Positions 1 through 9,082 of a stretch of DNA of 64,000 nucleotides are shown piece after piece (within the stretch, counting starts at the first letter, position 1; each line of letters opens with the position of its first letter). Made by a program: the position numbers and the translations under genes. Below the pieces are notes generated by a model, which saw only the letters and a program-made list of their open reading frames with translations, had not been told where the DNA came from and ran no database searches. The stretch is taken from contig JBBRLB010000004.1 in NCBI GenBank assembly GCA_038231575.1, positions 15,206 through 79,205 of the forward strand, in the 5' to 3' direction. The DNA comes from CAITWF01 sp038231575 (GTDB lineage Bacteria; Verrucomicrobiota; Verrucomicrobiia; Opitutales; Opitutaceae).

Positions 1-30
1 ACCCGTTGCGCCTCCTTTCCCTTCCCCTCT

Positions 31-1755
31 ATGAAACGCCTCCTCCTCTCGCTCGCCCTCCCGCTGCTGCTTTCCGCGCCGGCCCTGCACGCGGCGCTTC
101 CCGCGCCCGATCCTGACGACGGTGGCATCGCGCTCCCGGCCGGCTTTCGGGCGCTGGTTTATGCCGACAACCTCGTCGTCGGAAAAATGGTCGGCAAGAG
201 CCGTGAAGCGCTCCGCTTTCTCGCCGTCGCACCAAACGGCGACGTCTACGCGAAGGGCAAGTTCGGCAAAATCTGGGCGATGCGGGACACCGATGGCGAT
301 GGCCGCGCGGACCAGATCGAGGAGTTCGGGCCGGGCGACGGCGGCACGCACATCATGTTTCACGACGGCTATCTCTATCACTCGAGCCGCACGACGGTTT
401 ACCGCTACAAATACATCCCCGGTGAACTCGTCCCGTCCTCGCCCCTCGAAGTCATCGTCAAGGATCTCCCCGCCGAAAAAGATCACGATGCCAAGTCGTT
501 CGCCTTCGACGAAAGCGGCCACATGATCGTCGAGGTCGGCTCGCCCTATAATGTCTACAGCGAACCCGACCGTCGCTTCGGCGCGAAAGGTCACGCCCCC
601 GAGGAGGTCACAAAATTTCAGCAGACCTTCGGGGGCTTCTGGAGTTTCGATCCCGCCAAGCCCAATCAAACGCAGGCCAACGGCACGCGTTTTTCGACCG
701 GTCACCGTCACTCGCTCGCCCTCGTGTGGCAGCCCACGTCGAAAAACTTTTTCATGGCGATGATGGGCCGCGACAACATGGACATCGTCGATCCCGCGCA
801 CTACGACGCTCTCGACAACGCTGAGCGCGACGCCGAGGAATTCCATCTCCTCAAGCAGGACACGAACATCGGCTGGCCCTACACCTACTGGGATCCGATC
901 AAGAAGGCGCGGATGGTCGGCCCGGAGTTCGGCGGCGACAATCTCAAGCGCGACGACAACCCCGCATTCGACAAACCGCTGATCGGTTTTCCCGCGCACT
1001 GGGCCCCGCTGCAAATGTGCCTCTACACCGGCACGCAGTTTCCGGAAAAATATCGCGGGGGCATGTTCCTCGCGTTTCACGGCTCGTGGAACCGCGCCCC
1101 GCGCCCGCAGGCCGGCTACAAGATCGTGTTCATCCCCTTCGACGCGGCGGGCATGCCGATCGGCGACACGAAGAACGGCGCCGGCACTTATGAGGATTTC
1201 GCGACCGGCTTTCCCAGCGTGGAATATTTCACGAACACCCGCGACGCCAAATACCGCCCCGCCGGCGTCACCGCCGGCCCCGATGGTTCTCTCTATATCA
1301 GCGAGACCGAAAAAGGCCGCATCTGGCGCGTGATCTACACGGGCGACACGACGCCGCCTGCCCTGAGCTCGTCGAATGGGCGCGCCCGCTTCGTGGTGGC
1401 CGCTCCGCAAACGTATGCCGCGATCGGCGCGGACACACCCGGCGGGAGAATCTACGCCGCCGTCTGCGCCGCGTGCCACATGCCCAACGGTAGCGGCGTC
1501 CCCGCGATGCAACCCGCGATCGCCGGCAGCCCCATCGTCGCCGGCGACACGAATCGCCTGATCAACGTCATTCTCAAAGGCCCCGCCGCCGTGCTCCCCG
1601 CCGACCGCGAGCATTTCAACAACATCATGCCGCCCTTCGCCGCCGTCTACAGCGACGCCGAGGTCGCGAGCTTGGTTAATTATCTCCGCAAAAACTTCGC
1701 GCCCGCCGCACCCGAGGCCACGCCCGCCCAAGTCGCCGCGCAGCGCGCGAAGTAG
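31..1755 (+). CDS. Secreted sorbosone dehydrogenase-like beta-propeller with C-terminal cytochrome c domain
   Basis: A 574-residue exported protein. Residues 1-21 form a classic signal peptide ending in ALHA. Residues about 35-450 resemble the soluble glucose/L-sorbosone dehydrogenase beta-propeller (repeats such as APNGDVYAKGKFGKIW and the late motif GPDGSLYISETEKGRIW). The C-terminal domain is a class I cytochrome c: heme site CAACH at 479-483 and a probable axial Met at 533 (NNIMPP). Family knowledge suggests periplasmic oxidation of a sugar or alcohol with electrons passed to the fused heme; the substrate cannot be told. No good Shine-Dalgarno precedes the ATG, which is common among its neighbours. 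The TAG stop lies inside a GTAG-headed palindrome. An S41 peptidase follows 51 bp downstream on the same strand. Confidence 0.85.
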   Translation: MKRLLLSLALPLLLSAPALHAALPAPDPDDGGIALPAGFRALVYADNLVVGKMVGKSREALRFLAVAPNGDVYAKGKFGKIWAMRDTDGDGRADQIEEFGPGDGGTHIMFHDGYLYHSSRTTVYRYKYIPGELVPSSPLEVIVKDLPAEKDHDAKSFAFDESGHMIVEVGSPYNVYSEPDRRFGAKGHAPEEVTKFQQTFGGFWSFDPAKPNQTQANGTRFSTGHRHSLALVWQPTSKNFFMAMMGRDNMDIVDPAHYDALDNAERDAEEFHLLKQDTNIGWPYTYWDPIKKARMVGPEFGGDNLKRDDNPAFDKPLIGFPAHWAPLQMCLYTGTQFPEKYRGGMFLAFHGSWNRAPRPQAGYKIVFIPFDAAGMPIGDTKNGAGTYEDFATGFPSVEYFTNTRDAKYRPAGVTAGPDGSLYISETEKGRIWRVIYTGDTTPPALSSSNGRARFVVAAPQTYAAIGADTPGGRIYAAVCAACHMPNGSGVPAMQPAIAGSPIVAGDTNRLINVILKGPAAVLPADREHFNNIMPPFAAVYSDAEVASLVNYLRKNFAPAAPEATPAQVAAQRAK

Positions 1756-1775
1756 CGCCGGTCTCCGACCGGCGC
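1752..1775 (+). repeat. REP-like GTAG-headed palindrome
   Basis: GTAG is followed by the palindrome CGCCGGTCTCCGACCGGCG. The TAG of GTAG is the stop codon of the upstream cytochrome-dehydrogenase gene. A degraded relative with the same head and tail lies at 6147-6170. The GTAG head plus imperfect palindrome is the hallmark of REP elements mobilised by RAYT-type tyrosine transposases. No such transposase is visible here. Confidence 0.6.
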
Positions 1776-1806
1776 ATTCCGCGTCAATCTCTCGTCGCCC
1801 CATCTC

Positions 1807-3633
1807 ATGAATCCCCCGCGACGTCTCGCCCTGTCACTGACCTTGCTGGCGCTGCTCCCGCTCGTCGGCCCGACCGGTCGCGCGCAGGCCCCGAAAGCCG
1901 AGCCCCTTCCGACCATTCTGGACTACGATCACGAGTTCGATGCTGGTTCGAAAATCACCCGCCCCGCCACGCCCCTCACCTCCACGCAGATCGAAAATCT
2001 GGCGACGCTCTGCCGCGTCTGGGGGTTTCTGAAATACCACCACCCGCGGGTCACGACGGGCCATCTGCACTGGGACTACGAACTGTTTCGCGTGATGCCC
2101 GCCGTGCTCGCCGCCGTCGATCGCGCCGCCGCGAATGAAATCTTCGCGCAATGGATTGATCGGCTCGGCGAACTCACGCCCGGCCCCAACCCGCCGCTCG
2201 CCACCACGTCCCTGCACCTGAAGCCCGACCTCGCGTGGCTGGACGATCGCGCAGCGCTCGGCGCCGCACTCAGTGAAAAACTGCACGCGGTCCACGCCGC
2301 GCGTCTCGGCGCCAAGAGCCAGTTCTACGTCTCGCTCGCACCCAACGTCGGCAACCCTGCGTTTGCCCACGAGCTCGCCTACGCGCCGCAAAAATTCCCG
2401 GATGCTGGCCACCGGCTCCTCGCGCTCTTCCGGTTTTGGAATATCATTCGCTACTGGGCGCCCTACCGGAACCTCATCGACGACAACTGGGACGCCGTGC
2501 TCGCCGAGTTTATCCCGCGCCTCGGCGAGGCCGCGGACACGGCGGCTTACCAACGCACCCTCATCGCCCTCATCGCGAAAGTCAGTGACACGCACGCGAA
2601 CCTGTGGAGCGGGCTCGGCGCCCGCCCCCCCGCGGGCGCTTTCAAATTGCCCGCTGCATTTCGCTTCATCGAAGGTCGCGCCACCGTCGTTCGCGCCTTC
2701 GCCTCGCCCGGCAGCGCGGCGCCGCCCGCGTTGCAGCGCGGCGATGTGCTCCTCGCGATCGACGGCACGCCCGTCGAAAAACTCATCGCCGAGTGGTCGC
2801 CCTACTACGCGGATTCCAACCAAGCCGCGCGGCTCCGCGACATCGGTGGCAGCATGGGCCGCGGCCCCGCCGGCCCGGTCATCCTCCGGGTGCAACGCGG
2901 CGATGCCCCGTTCGAACTCGAGACCGAGGTGAACCGCATCCCCGTCTCGTCCACCGTCGATCCGGAAGCCGGTCGCCACGATTTGCCGGGACCCGTGTTT
3001 CGCCTGCTGTCGCCCGAAATCGCCTACCTCAAACTCTCCGGCGTGAAGACGGCCGATGTGAAGAAATATCTCGAGCAAGCGGCCGGCACCAAAGGCTGGA
3101 TCATCGACATCCGAAATTATCCGTCCGAATTCGTCGTGTTCACGCTCGGCTCGCATTTCGTGGAGCAGCCGACCGAGTTTACCACGTTCACCATCGGCGA
3201 CCTCAACAATCCCGGCGCGTTTTCCTTCAACCCGAGGCCGCTCGCGCTCTCCCCGCAGTCTCCGCGTTATACCGGCAAGATCGTCATCCTCATCGACGAG
3301 GTTTCGCAGAGTCAGGCGGAATACACGACGATGGCGTTTCGCGTCGCGCCCGGCGCGGTTGTCGTCGGCAGCATGACCGCCGGCGCCGATGGCAACGTCT
3401 CCAGCATCCCGCTGCCCGGCGGCCAGCGCACCATGATCAGCGGCATCGGCGTTTTTTATCCCGACAAACGCCCCACTCAGCGCGTCGGCATCGTGCCTGA
3501 TGTCGAGGCGCACGCGACGCTCGCTGGCCTCCGCGCCGGTCGCGATGAAGTCCTTGAGGTCGGCCTGCGCCAAATCCTCGGCCCAGAAAAATCCGACGCG
3601 GAAATCCGCCAACTCGTCCCTGCACTCCCGTGA
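1807..3633 (+). CDS. Secreted S41 family (C-terminal processing/tricorn-like) peptidase
   Basis: A 608-residue protein with a signal peptide (residues 1-27, ending GRAQA), a helical N-terminal region, a PDZ-like segment around residues 265-350 (including GDVLLAIDGTPVEKL) and a C-terminal S41 peptidase fold. The strand before the active site reads KIVILIDEVSQSQAEY. Ser502, followed by Glu505, sits where the family's catalytic serine is expected, and the downstream GSMTAGADGN loop also fits. It probably cleaves peptides in the periplasm or on the cell surface; the substrate is unknown. It lies between a secreted dehydrogenase and a TonB receptor on the same strand, but the gaps (51 and 101 bp) leave co-transcription open. 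Confidence 0.8.
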   Translation: MNPPRRLALSLTLLALLPLVGPTGRAQAPKAEPLPTILDYDHEFDAGSKITRPATPLTSTQIENLATLCRVWGFLKYHHPRVTTGHLHWDYELFRVMPAVLAAVDRAAANEIFAQWIDRLGELTPGPNPPLATTSLHLKPDLAWLDDRAALGAALSEKLHAVHAARLGAKSQFYVSLAPNVGNPAFAHELAYAPQKFPDAGHRLLALFRFWNIIRYWAPYRNLIDDNWDAVLAEFIPRLGEAADTAAYQRTLIALIAKVSDTHANLWSGLGARPPAGAFKLPAAFRFIEGRATVVRAFASPGSAAPPALQRGDVLLAIDGTPVEKLIAEWSPYYADSNQAARLRDIGGSMGRGPAGPVILRVQRGDAPFELETEVNRIPVSSTVDPEAGRHDLPGPVFRLLSPEIAYLKLSGVKTADVKKYLEQAAGTKGWIIDIRNYPSEFVVFTLGSHFVEQPTEFTTFTIGDLNNPGAFSFNPRPLALSPQSPRYTGKIVILIDEVSQSQAEYTTMAFRVAPGAVVVGSMTAGADGNVSSIPLPGGQRTMISGIGVFYPDKRPTQRVGIVPDVEAHATLAGLRAGRDEVLEVGLRQILGPEKSDAEIRQLVPALP

Positions 3634-3734
3634 TTCGCCGCCGCTCGCGTCGGGCCGCGCCACGATTTGCCGCATAAACCGTCTAAGCTTCCATCGCCTT
3701 CTTCGTTGCATAAAAGCCCGCCGCCATCGCTGCC

Positions 3735-6143
3735 GTGAATCTCCGCCGTCTCGTCCTCGCCCTTCCGTCTTTCGCCGTGCTGGCGAGCGCTGCGGAGCCC
3801 GTGCCGGCTCCCGCGGAAAATCCGCGCCAACTCGACGCCGTCAACGTCAACGCGCAGCCCTACAAACCGGCCAATCCGCCCGCGGTGCCGCGGTTCATGA
3901 TCAGCCTGAGTCCGCTCAAGTTTCCCCCGTGGACTTTTGGGATCCCCAGCACGCTCGCCCCGTTCGTGGTCACGGCCTCGCGCACGCCGCAAACTCCCGA
4001 CAACGTGATCGCCACGGTCAAAATTTTCGACGGCGACGCGATTCGGCTGACCCCTTCGCTCACCCTCGACGGTGCGTTTCGCAGCGTGCCCGCGTTCAGC
4101 TTGTTTCGGCGCAGCGACAGCTTGTCCGCCAACCCGACCGCCCAGGGCGTGTCGCTGCGCGGCCTCGGCCCGAGTGGCGCCAGCCGCTCGCTCGTGCTCT
4201 ACGACGGCGTGCCGCTGAACGATCCGTTTGGCGGCTGGGTGGCTTGGACGAAACTTCCGCGCGAAGGTTTATTTCGCGCCGAGCTCGTCCCGGGTGGCGG
4301 CTCCGTCGCTTGGGGCAACGCCGCGCTCGGTGGCGTGCTCCAGGTCTTCGCGCTGCCGGTTCGCACCGAGTTCCTCCTCCTCGACGAGCCGCCGCAACCG
4401 ATGCGCTTCGCCAGCCAGGGTTCGATCCGCGCGGCCGCCACGTTCGGGAGCTACAACACGCGCAGCGCTGAAGTCGCGGTCACGACGCCCATCGGCAATG
4501 AAATCGTGCAGCTCCTCGGCCGGGCGTTCGCCACGGATGGATTTTTACTCGTGGCACCCGAGCGTCGCGGCCCGATCGATGTCCCCGCGTGGAGCCGGCA
4601 CCGCTGGGTGCAGGGCCGCTGGCGTCACCTGATCGGTGAAAAAATCGAGCTGATGACCACGGTGCGTGAGTTCGAGGAATTTCGCGGCAACGGCACGCCC
4701 TACACCCGCAACGGCTCGCGCGAAAAATTCGCGTCGTTCACCCTTGCCGCTGACGCCGGCACTCATTTCCACTGGACCGCCATCGGCTACGCGCAGGATC
4801 AATCGTTCGCGAGCACCTTCAGTTCCGTGAACGCCACGCGCACCGCTGAAACGCCCGCCAGTGATCAGTTCGCGGTGCCGGCGACAGCGTTCGGCGCCGC
4901 CTGGACCGGCTCGTGGTGGACCAACCACGATGCGCACACGACGTTCGGGTTCGACGCCCGCACCGTGCGCGGCGAAACGCGCGAAAACTTCACCTTCACC
5001 GCCGGCAATTTCACGCGGCGGCGCATCGCCGGTGGCGAGCAAGCCTTCGGCGGCCTTTTCCTCCTCCACGAACGCCCGCTGACGAAGACCCTGCTCGCCG
5101 CCGTGGGCGCGCGGCTCGACGAGTGGCGCGGGAGCGCCGGCCACCGTCGTGAAACCGATCGCGTTACGGGCGCCGTGATCCGCGACGATCATTACGCGGA
5201 CCGCGACGGCACCGAGTTCAGCCCCAGCGCCGGACTGGTGTGGTCGCCGGACAAAATCTGGCGCGTGCGCGCTTCCGTGCAGCAGGCGTTTCGCGTGGCG
5301 ACGCTCAACGAACTCTACCGGCCCTTCCGGCAGGGCACGACCGTCGTCGAAACGAATCCGGATCTTCGCACCGAGCGAAATACCGGCGGCGAAATCGGCG
5401 TGGAGTGGAAACTCTTTCAGATTCCCTCAGCTCCCGCGCCGAAAGCTCCTCGGCCCGCCACGTCGGGCACCGAAACCACGTTATCGGCCCCGCGCTACGA
5501 TCCGTCGGTCGGCCGCGTGACCGTGCAAACGGTCCAACCGAACCCCAAGCCCGTCAACACGCTCACGCTCGGTCTCACCGCCTTCCGCAATGAACTCCGC
5601 GACGCCGTCAGCAACGTCACGCTCGCGCGCGGCCCCGGCACGTTCCCGATCTTCGGCACGCTCGCGGCCGGCGGCATCGGCCGGCAGCGGCTCAACGTCG
5701 ATCGCATCCGCGTGCAAGGCCTCGAACTCACCGCGACTTGGAATCCGTTCGAGTCCCTCTCGTTCACCGGCTCCGCGCTTTTCAACGATCCCGAAGTCCG
5801 CCGCGCCACGATTGCACCACGCCTCGCCGGCAATCAAGTCGCCCAAGTGCCGCGACACAGCGCCTCGCTCGGCGCGACCTGGCGTGCGCCGGGCGGCCTG
5901 CTGCTCACCCCGCGCGTCCGCTGGATCGGACGGCAGTTCGAGGACGACGAAAACACCCTGCGCCTCGGCGAGGCGCTCGTCGCCGACTTGGGCGCCAGCC
6001 GCCCGCTCACGACGCACCTCGAGTTGTTTCTCACGATCGAAAACCTCGGCAACGCCCGCCTCGAAACCGGCCGCAGCGCCGACGGCGTCGTGAACCTCGG
6101 CACGCCGCGCCTGGCGATCGGCGGTTTGCGCGGCCATTGGTAG
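3735..6143 (+). CDS. TonB-dependent outer-membrane receptor
   Basis: An 802-residue protein starting at GTG, with a signal peptide (residues 1-19, ending LASA). The plug domain begins near residue 77 (FVVTASRTPQTPDNV) and contains the typical plug motif VLYDGVPLNDPFGGWVAW. The rest is a beta-barrel rich in alternating aromatic strands and ends in an aromatic residue (GHW), as needed for BAM-dependent insertion. A proline-rich insert (about residues 560-580) interrupts the barrel, probably as an extracellular loop. It would import a scarce nutrient such as a siderophore, cobalamin, metal chelate or oligosaccharide. The sequence does not identify the ligand and no substrate-processing gene sits beside it. 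Confidence 0.85.
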   Translation: MNLRRLVLALPSFAVLASAAEPVPAPAENPRQLDAVNVNAQPYKPANPPAVPRFMISLSPLKFPPWTFGIPSTLAPFVVTASRTPQTPDNVIATVKIFDGDAIRLTPSLTLDGAFRSVPAFSLFRRSDSLSANPTAQGVSLRGLGPSGASRSLVLYDGVPLNDPFGGWVAWTKLPREGLFRAELVPGGGSVAWGNAALGGVLQVFALPVRTEFLLLDEPPQPMRFASQGSIRAAATFGSYNTRSAEVAVTTPIGNEIVQLLGRAFATDGFLLVAPERRGPIDVPAWSRHRWVQGRWRHLIGEKIELMTTVREFEEFRGNGTPYTRNGSREKFASFTLAADAGTHFHWTAIGYAQDQSFASTFSSVNATRTAETPASDQFAVPATAFGAAWTGSWWTNHDAHTTFGFDARTVRGETRENFTFTAGNFTRRRIAGGEQAFGGLFLLHERPLTKTLLAAVGARLDEWRGSAGHRRETDRVTGAVIRDDHYADRDGTEFSPSAGLVWSPDKIWRVRASVQQAFRVATLNELYRPFRQGTTVVETNPDLRTERNTGGEIGVEWKLFQIPSAPAPKAPRPATSGTETTLSAPRYDPSVGRVTVQTVQPNPKPVNTLTLGLTAFRNELRDAVSNVTLARGPGTFPIFGTLAAGGIGRQRLNVDRIRVQGLELTATWNPFESLSFTGSALFNDPEVRRATIAPRLAGNQVAQVPRHSASLGATWRAPGGLLLTPRVRWIGRQFEDDENTLRLGEALVADLGASRPLTTHLELFLTIENLGNARLETGRSADGVVNLGTPRLAIGGLRGHW

Positions 6144-6146
6144 CGC

Positions 6147-6190
6147 GTAGCGTCGATCAGAGACCGGCGCACCTTTTTGCGGTCAATGGT
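6147..6190. repeat. Degraded REP-like palindrome plus half of the GCGCCTTTTTGCGGCC repeat
   Basis: GTAGCGTCGATCAGAGACCG followed by GCGC at 6147-6170 is a diverged version of the element at 1752-1775. Immediately after it, CACCTTTTTGCGGTCAATGG resembles one arm of the long palindromic repeat seen intact at 13383, 30541 and 42188. The region is the 101-bp gap between the TonB receptor and msrP. Confidence 0.4.
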
Positions 6191-6244
6191 TTGATTCGCC
6201 CAAGCTTCTCGGAATAATCTGCGCTCTCACCCCTCCTACCCACT

Positions 6245-7201
6245 ATGCTGATCCGCACGCCAAAAGACTGGGAACTCCGCGAATCCGCCGCGACGCCCGA
6301 AAGCCTTTACCGCCTCACGCGCCGCCGCGATTTCCTCAAAACGCTCGGCCTCACGGCCGTCGCTTTCACCGCGCGCGATCTCCTCGCGGCGACGGCGGGA
6401 TTTCCCACCACGGTTAACGCGAACTATCGCGACCCCGCGCTCAAGCCGACGGCCTACGAAATCATCACGAGCTACAATAATTTCTACGAATTTGGCACCG
6501 ACAAGTCCGACCCGAAACCCAACTCGGCCAAATGGAAACCCGAGCCCTGGACCGTCGAGCTCGCGGGCTTGTGCGGCGCGCCGCAGAAGATCGAGGTCAA
6601 CGATCTTGTGATGAAAATGGGCGGCGCGGAGCAGCGCGTTTACCGCCACCGCTGCGTCGAGGCGTGGTCGATGGTGGTGCCGTGGGACGGCTTCCCGCTG
6701 GCGAAGCTAATCGCGCTCGCGGAGCCGAAGGCCGACGCTAAATTTGTGAAGTTCACCAGCGTGCACGATCCCAAAAACATTCCTGGCCAGCGCCAACCCA
6801 ACCTCGACTGGCCCTACGTCGAGGGCTTGCGCATGGACGAGGCGATGAACGAACTGGCCTTCATCGCGACCGGCATTTACGGCAAACCGATCCCGAACCA
6901 GAACGGCGCGCCGCTCCGCCTCGTGACGCCGTGGAAGTATGGTTTCAAAGGCGCCAAATCGATCGTGAAGATCGAGTTTGTGGCAAAGCAGCCGCGCACC
7001 ACCTGGCAGGCCATGGCGGCCGACGAATATGGTTTTTACGCCAACGTAAACCCGATGGTCGATCATCCGCGCTGGACGCAGGCCAGCGAGAAAGTGATCG
7101 GCGGCAGCGCCTTCGCCCGGCAGCCCACGCTCAAGTTCAACGGCTACGAGAAACAGGTCGCCGCGCTCTACAAGGGCCTGAACCTCGTGCAGAATTACTG
7201 A
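6245..7201 (+). CDS. msrP: Protein-methionine-sulfoxide reductase catalytic subunit MsrP (YedY-type molybdoenzyme)
   Basis: A 318-residue molybdopterin oxidoreductase of the YedY/MsrP family that repairs oxidised methionines in envelope proteins. A twin-arginine signal (R26-R28, RRRDFLK, followed by a hydrophobic stretch) sends the folded cofactor-loaded enzyme to the periplasm. The molybdenum ligand is expected to be Cys137 in YRHRCVEAWSMVVPWDGFPL, a highly conserved family segment. The C-terminal WKYGFKGAKSIVKIEFV also matches MsrP. Its membrane heme partner, msrQ, follows 112 bp downstream, so the pair forms the complete quinol-driven repair system. Confidence 0.93.
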   Translation: MLIRTPKDWELRESAATPESLYRLTRRRDFLKTLGLTAVAFTARDLLAATAGFPTTVNANYRDPALKPTAYEIITSYNNFYEFGTDKSDPKPNSAKWKPEPWTVELAGLCGAPQKIEVNDLVMKMGGAEQRVYRHRCVEAWSMVVPWDGFPLAKLIALAEPKADAKFVKFTSVHDPKNIPGQRQPNLDWPYVEGLRMDEAMNELAFIATGIYGKPIPNQNGAPLRLVTPWKYGFKGAKSIVKIEFVAKQPRTTWQAMAADEYGFYANVNPMVDHPRWTQASEKVIGGSAFARQPTLKFNGYEKQVAALYKGLNLVQNY

Positions 7202-7214
7202 GGATGGACAGTTG

Positions 7215-7295
7215 AATGCGGAACTCAGGAACGCTGGGACAAGCCGTGTCCGATCGCTTGTTCTACCTCTGTTCCTGATTTCCTGAGTTCCACAT
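7215..7295. repeat. Inverted repeat shared with the bufA-bufB spacer
   Basis: Arms GGAACTCAGGAA (7220-7231) and TTCCTGAGTTCC (7280-7291) can form a hairpin. With one mismatch the pairing extends to 16 bp. The 25 bp at 7271-7295 occur again exactly, in reverse complement, at 32553-32577, so this is a dispersed repeat. It lies between msrP and msrQ and may affect how much msrQ message is made. Confidence 0.6.
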
Positions 7296-7313
7296 AAAAC
7301 TCTTCACGCTTCC

Positions 7314-7976
7314 GTGATCGAAAAACTTCTCCGCTCGAAGCTCTTCGTCTGGACGCTGATCATTCTGCCCGGCCTCTGGCCGCTTTGGCCGATCTTCCTT
7401 CGGCCCAATCCCAGCATTAACGCGGATCCGCTGAAGTTCGTGCTGCACCACCTCGGTTTCGTCGCGTGCCTCCTGCTCGCGATCGTGCTGGCGTTCACGC
7501 CGCTGCGCGTGCTGTTCCCAAAATGGGGCGTCGCCCTCGCCCTCAACCGTCACCGCCGCCTCGTCGGCGTCAGCGCGTTTTTCTACGGCGCACTCCATTT
7601 CATCACCCACGTGATCTACGAGGGCGGCACCGACCCCGCCGCCATTCCCGGCATCCTGCGCACCGCCCTCAAAAAACCGTTTCAACTCACCGGCCTCATC
7701 ACGCTCACGGTCCTGCTCGTCCTCGCGATCACCAGCCTGCACGTGTTCGTCCGCTGGCTCGGCGGCAAGAAATGGAAAACGCTCCACCGGCTCGCCTACG
7801 TCGCCGCCGGACTCGCCACCTACCATCAAGCCGCCGCCCGAAAAATTTTCCCCCTGCAGGTGCTCTGGATTTTCGTCCCGCTCGCGCTGCTGGAAATCGC
7901 GCGGATCGTGAAGCAGCGGAAAACCCGGCCTACTTCGTCACCGCCGCCAAGAACCACTCCACCGCAAACGTCGTGA
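7314..7976 (+). CDS. msrQ: Heme-binding membrane subunit MsrQ of the MsrPQ system
   Basis: A 220-residue integral membrane protein starting at GTG. Six hydrophobic segments are visible, beginning FVWTLIILPGLWPLWPIFL. Histidines sit in and near the helices (VLHHLGF, GALHFITHVIY, LHRLAYVAAGLATYH), as expected for the ferric-reductase-like fold that carries heme. It would pass electrons from quinol or flavin to MsrP in the periplasm. The MsrP gene is directly upstream, which supports the assignment. The last 47 bp overlap the 3' end of the esterase gene on the opposite strand. Confidence 0.88.
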   Translation: MIEKLLRSKLFVWTLIILPGLWPLWPIFLRPNPSINADPLKFVLHHLGFVACLLLAIVLAFTPLRVLFPKWGVALALNRHRRLVGVSAFFYGALHFITHVIYEGGTDPAAIPGILRTALKKPFQLTGLITLTVLLVLAITSLHVFVRWLGGKKWKTLHRLAYVAAGLATYHQAAARKIFPLQVLWIFVPLALLEIARIVKQRKTRPTSSPPPRTTPPQTS

Positions 7977-9063
7977 GCTGCCCGCCGGGGCCGTGAAGAT
8001 TATATTCGAACGCATGCGTCGCCCACGGCAGTGACACGAACGCATGCGGCACGTTTTGCTCCGCGAGCTTGGCGTCGAGCCGCACGCTGTGGCGATGCCA
8101 CACCAGCGAATCGATCTCGCCGTGCAGCAGGAGCGTCGGCGGCGTGGCCGGGTTCACGCGCGGCAGCGCGCTCGCTGACTCGTAATTTTCCCGCGCACTG
8201 TCCGGCGTGCCGCCAAGATACTGGCGCATCAGCGTCGGTGATTTCAAAATGTCGTCCTCGCGGGCGTTAACGTAAGCGAAGATCATGTCGCTCGGCGCAT
8301 ACAGCGCGATCACGCCGCGCACCGCCGGATCGTGTGCGGCGTAGCCGACCGCCTCCGCGATCTGACCGCCGGCGCTGCGGCCGAAGAGCACGAGGCGCGT
8401 CGGATCGAGGCCCAGTTCGGACGCATGGGCTTTCAAAAATGCGATCGCCGCAAGCAGATCGTCGCGCTGCGCCGGCCATTGGAATTTCGGGGCGAGCCGA
8501 TAGTCGATCGCAGCGACCGCGTAACCGAGGCCCGCGAGCCAGTGGTTGAAGTGCGCGATCTCGGTGCGGGTGCCGCTGTCCCAACCCCCGCCGTGCACGA
8601 GAATCACGCAGGGTCGCGGCGTCGCACCCGTCCGTGCCGGCCGATAAAAATCGAGCGCGAGATCACCGGAGTAGCTCAACGTTTCGACCGGGACCGGCTT
8701 CGTCCCGCCGCCGAACAAGCCCGCCACGGCAAAGGGCGCGCGCGCGATCGCCACCGAGCCGAATTGCTTTTCCAATTTCTCCGGAAGCCTACCGGCGAGC
8801 AGCGACGCTTCGATCACCGGCTTAAGCAAGAGCCCGAAGGCCACCGCGCACACCAGCACCGTCGCCAGCGCGAGCGCGCTCCCCGCGCCGCGGGACAGCC
8901 ACGCGACCGCGGCCAGGAGCAACGGCAGCAGCGCGACCCAGTGGCCGTATTCGCCCGCGAGCACGGCGAGTTTCCACGCGGTCCAGTCGGGTGACTTGAT
9001 CGCGGTGAGCGATCCGAGGGCGACGAGCGTGAGAGCGAGGAGGAGTGGGAGCCAGCGAAGCAT
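7930..9063 (-). CDS. Membrane-anchored alpha/beta hydrolase (esterase/lipase, BD-FAE/HSL-like)
   Basis: A 377-residue protein. I use the ATG at 9063 because the residues after it (MLRWLPLLLALTLVALG) form the first of about three N-terminal membrane helices. The hydrolase domain follows: oxyanion motif HGGGWDSGT (His157), nucleophile elbow GRSAGGQ (Ser230) and a late His in PWATHAFEYN. The dienelactone/acetyl-esterase style motif DYRLAP is also present. It likely hydrolyses an acyl or ester substrate at the membrane. It is convergent with msrQ and overlaps its tail. Its upstream region holds the long palindromic repeat that separates it from the divergent rsuA. Confidence 0.8.
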   Translation of the reverse strand: MLRWLPLLLALTLVALGSLTAIKSPDWTAWKLAVLAGEYGHWVALLPLLLAAVAWLSRGAGSALALATVLVCAVAFGLLLKPVIEASLLAGRLPEKLEKQFGSVAIARAPFAVAGLFGGGTKPVPVETLSYSGDLALDFYRPARTGATPRPCVILVHGGGWDSGTRTEIAHFNHWLAGLGYAVAAIDYRLAPKFQWPAQRDDLLAAIAFLKAHASELGLDPTRLVLFGRSAGGQIAEAVGYAAHDPAVRGVIALYAPSDMIFAYVNAREDDILKSPTLMRQYLGGTPDSARENYESASALPRVNPATPPTLLLHGEIDSLVWHRHSVRLDAKLAEQNVPHAFVSLPWATHAFEYNLHGPGGQLTTFAVEWFLAAVTK

Positions 9064-9082
9064 TGGAGTGTTACGAACCAGA

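Noticed and set aside
1834..3711. A 600-codon antisense frame over the S41 peptidase
   Set aside because: It is antisense to a peptidase with signal peptide and catalytic motifs, and its sequence has no domain pattern.
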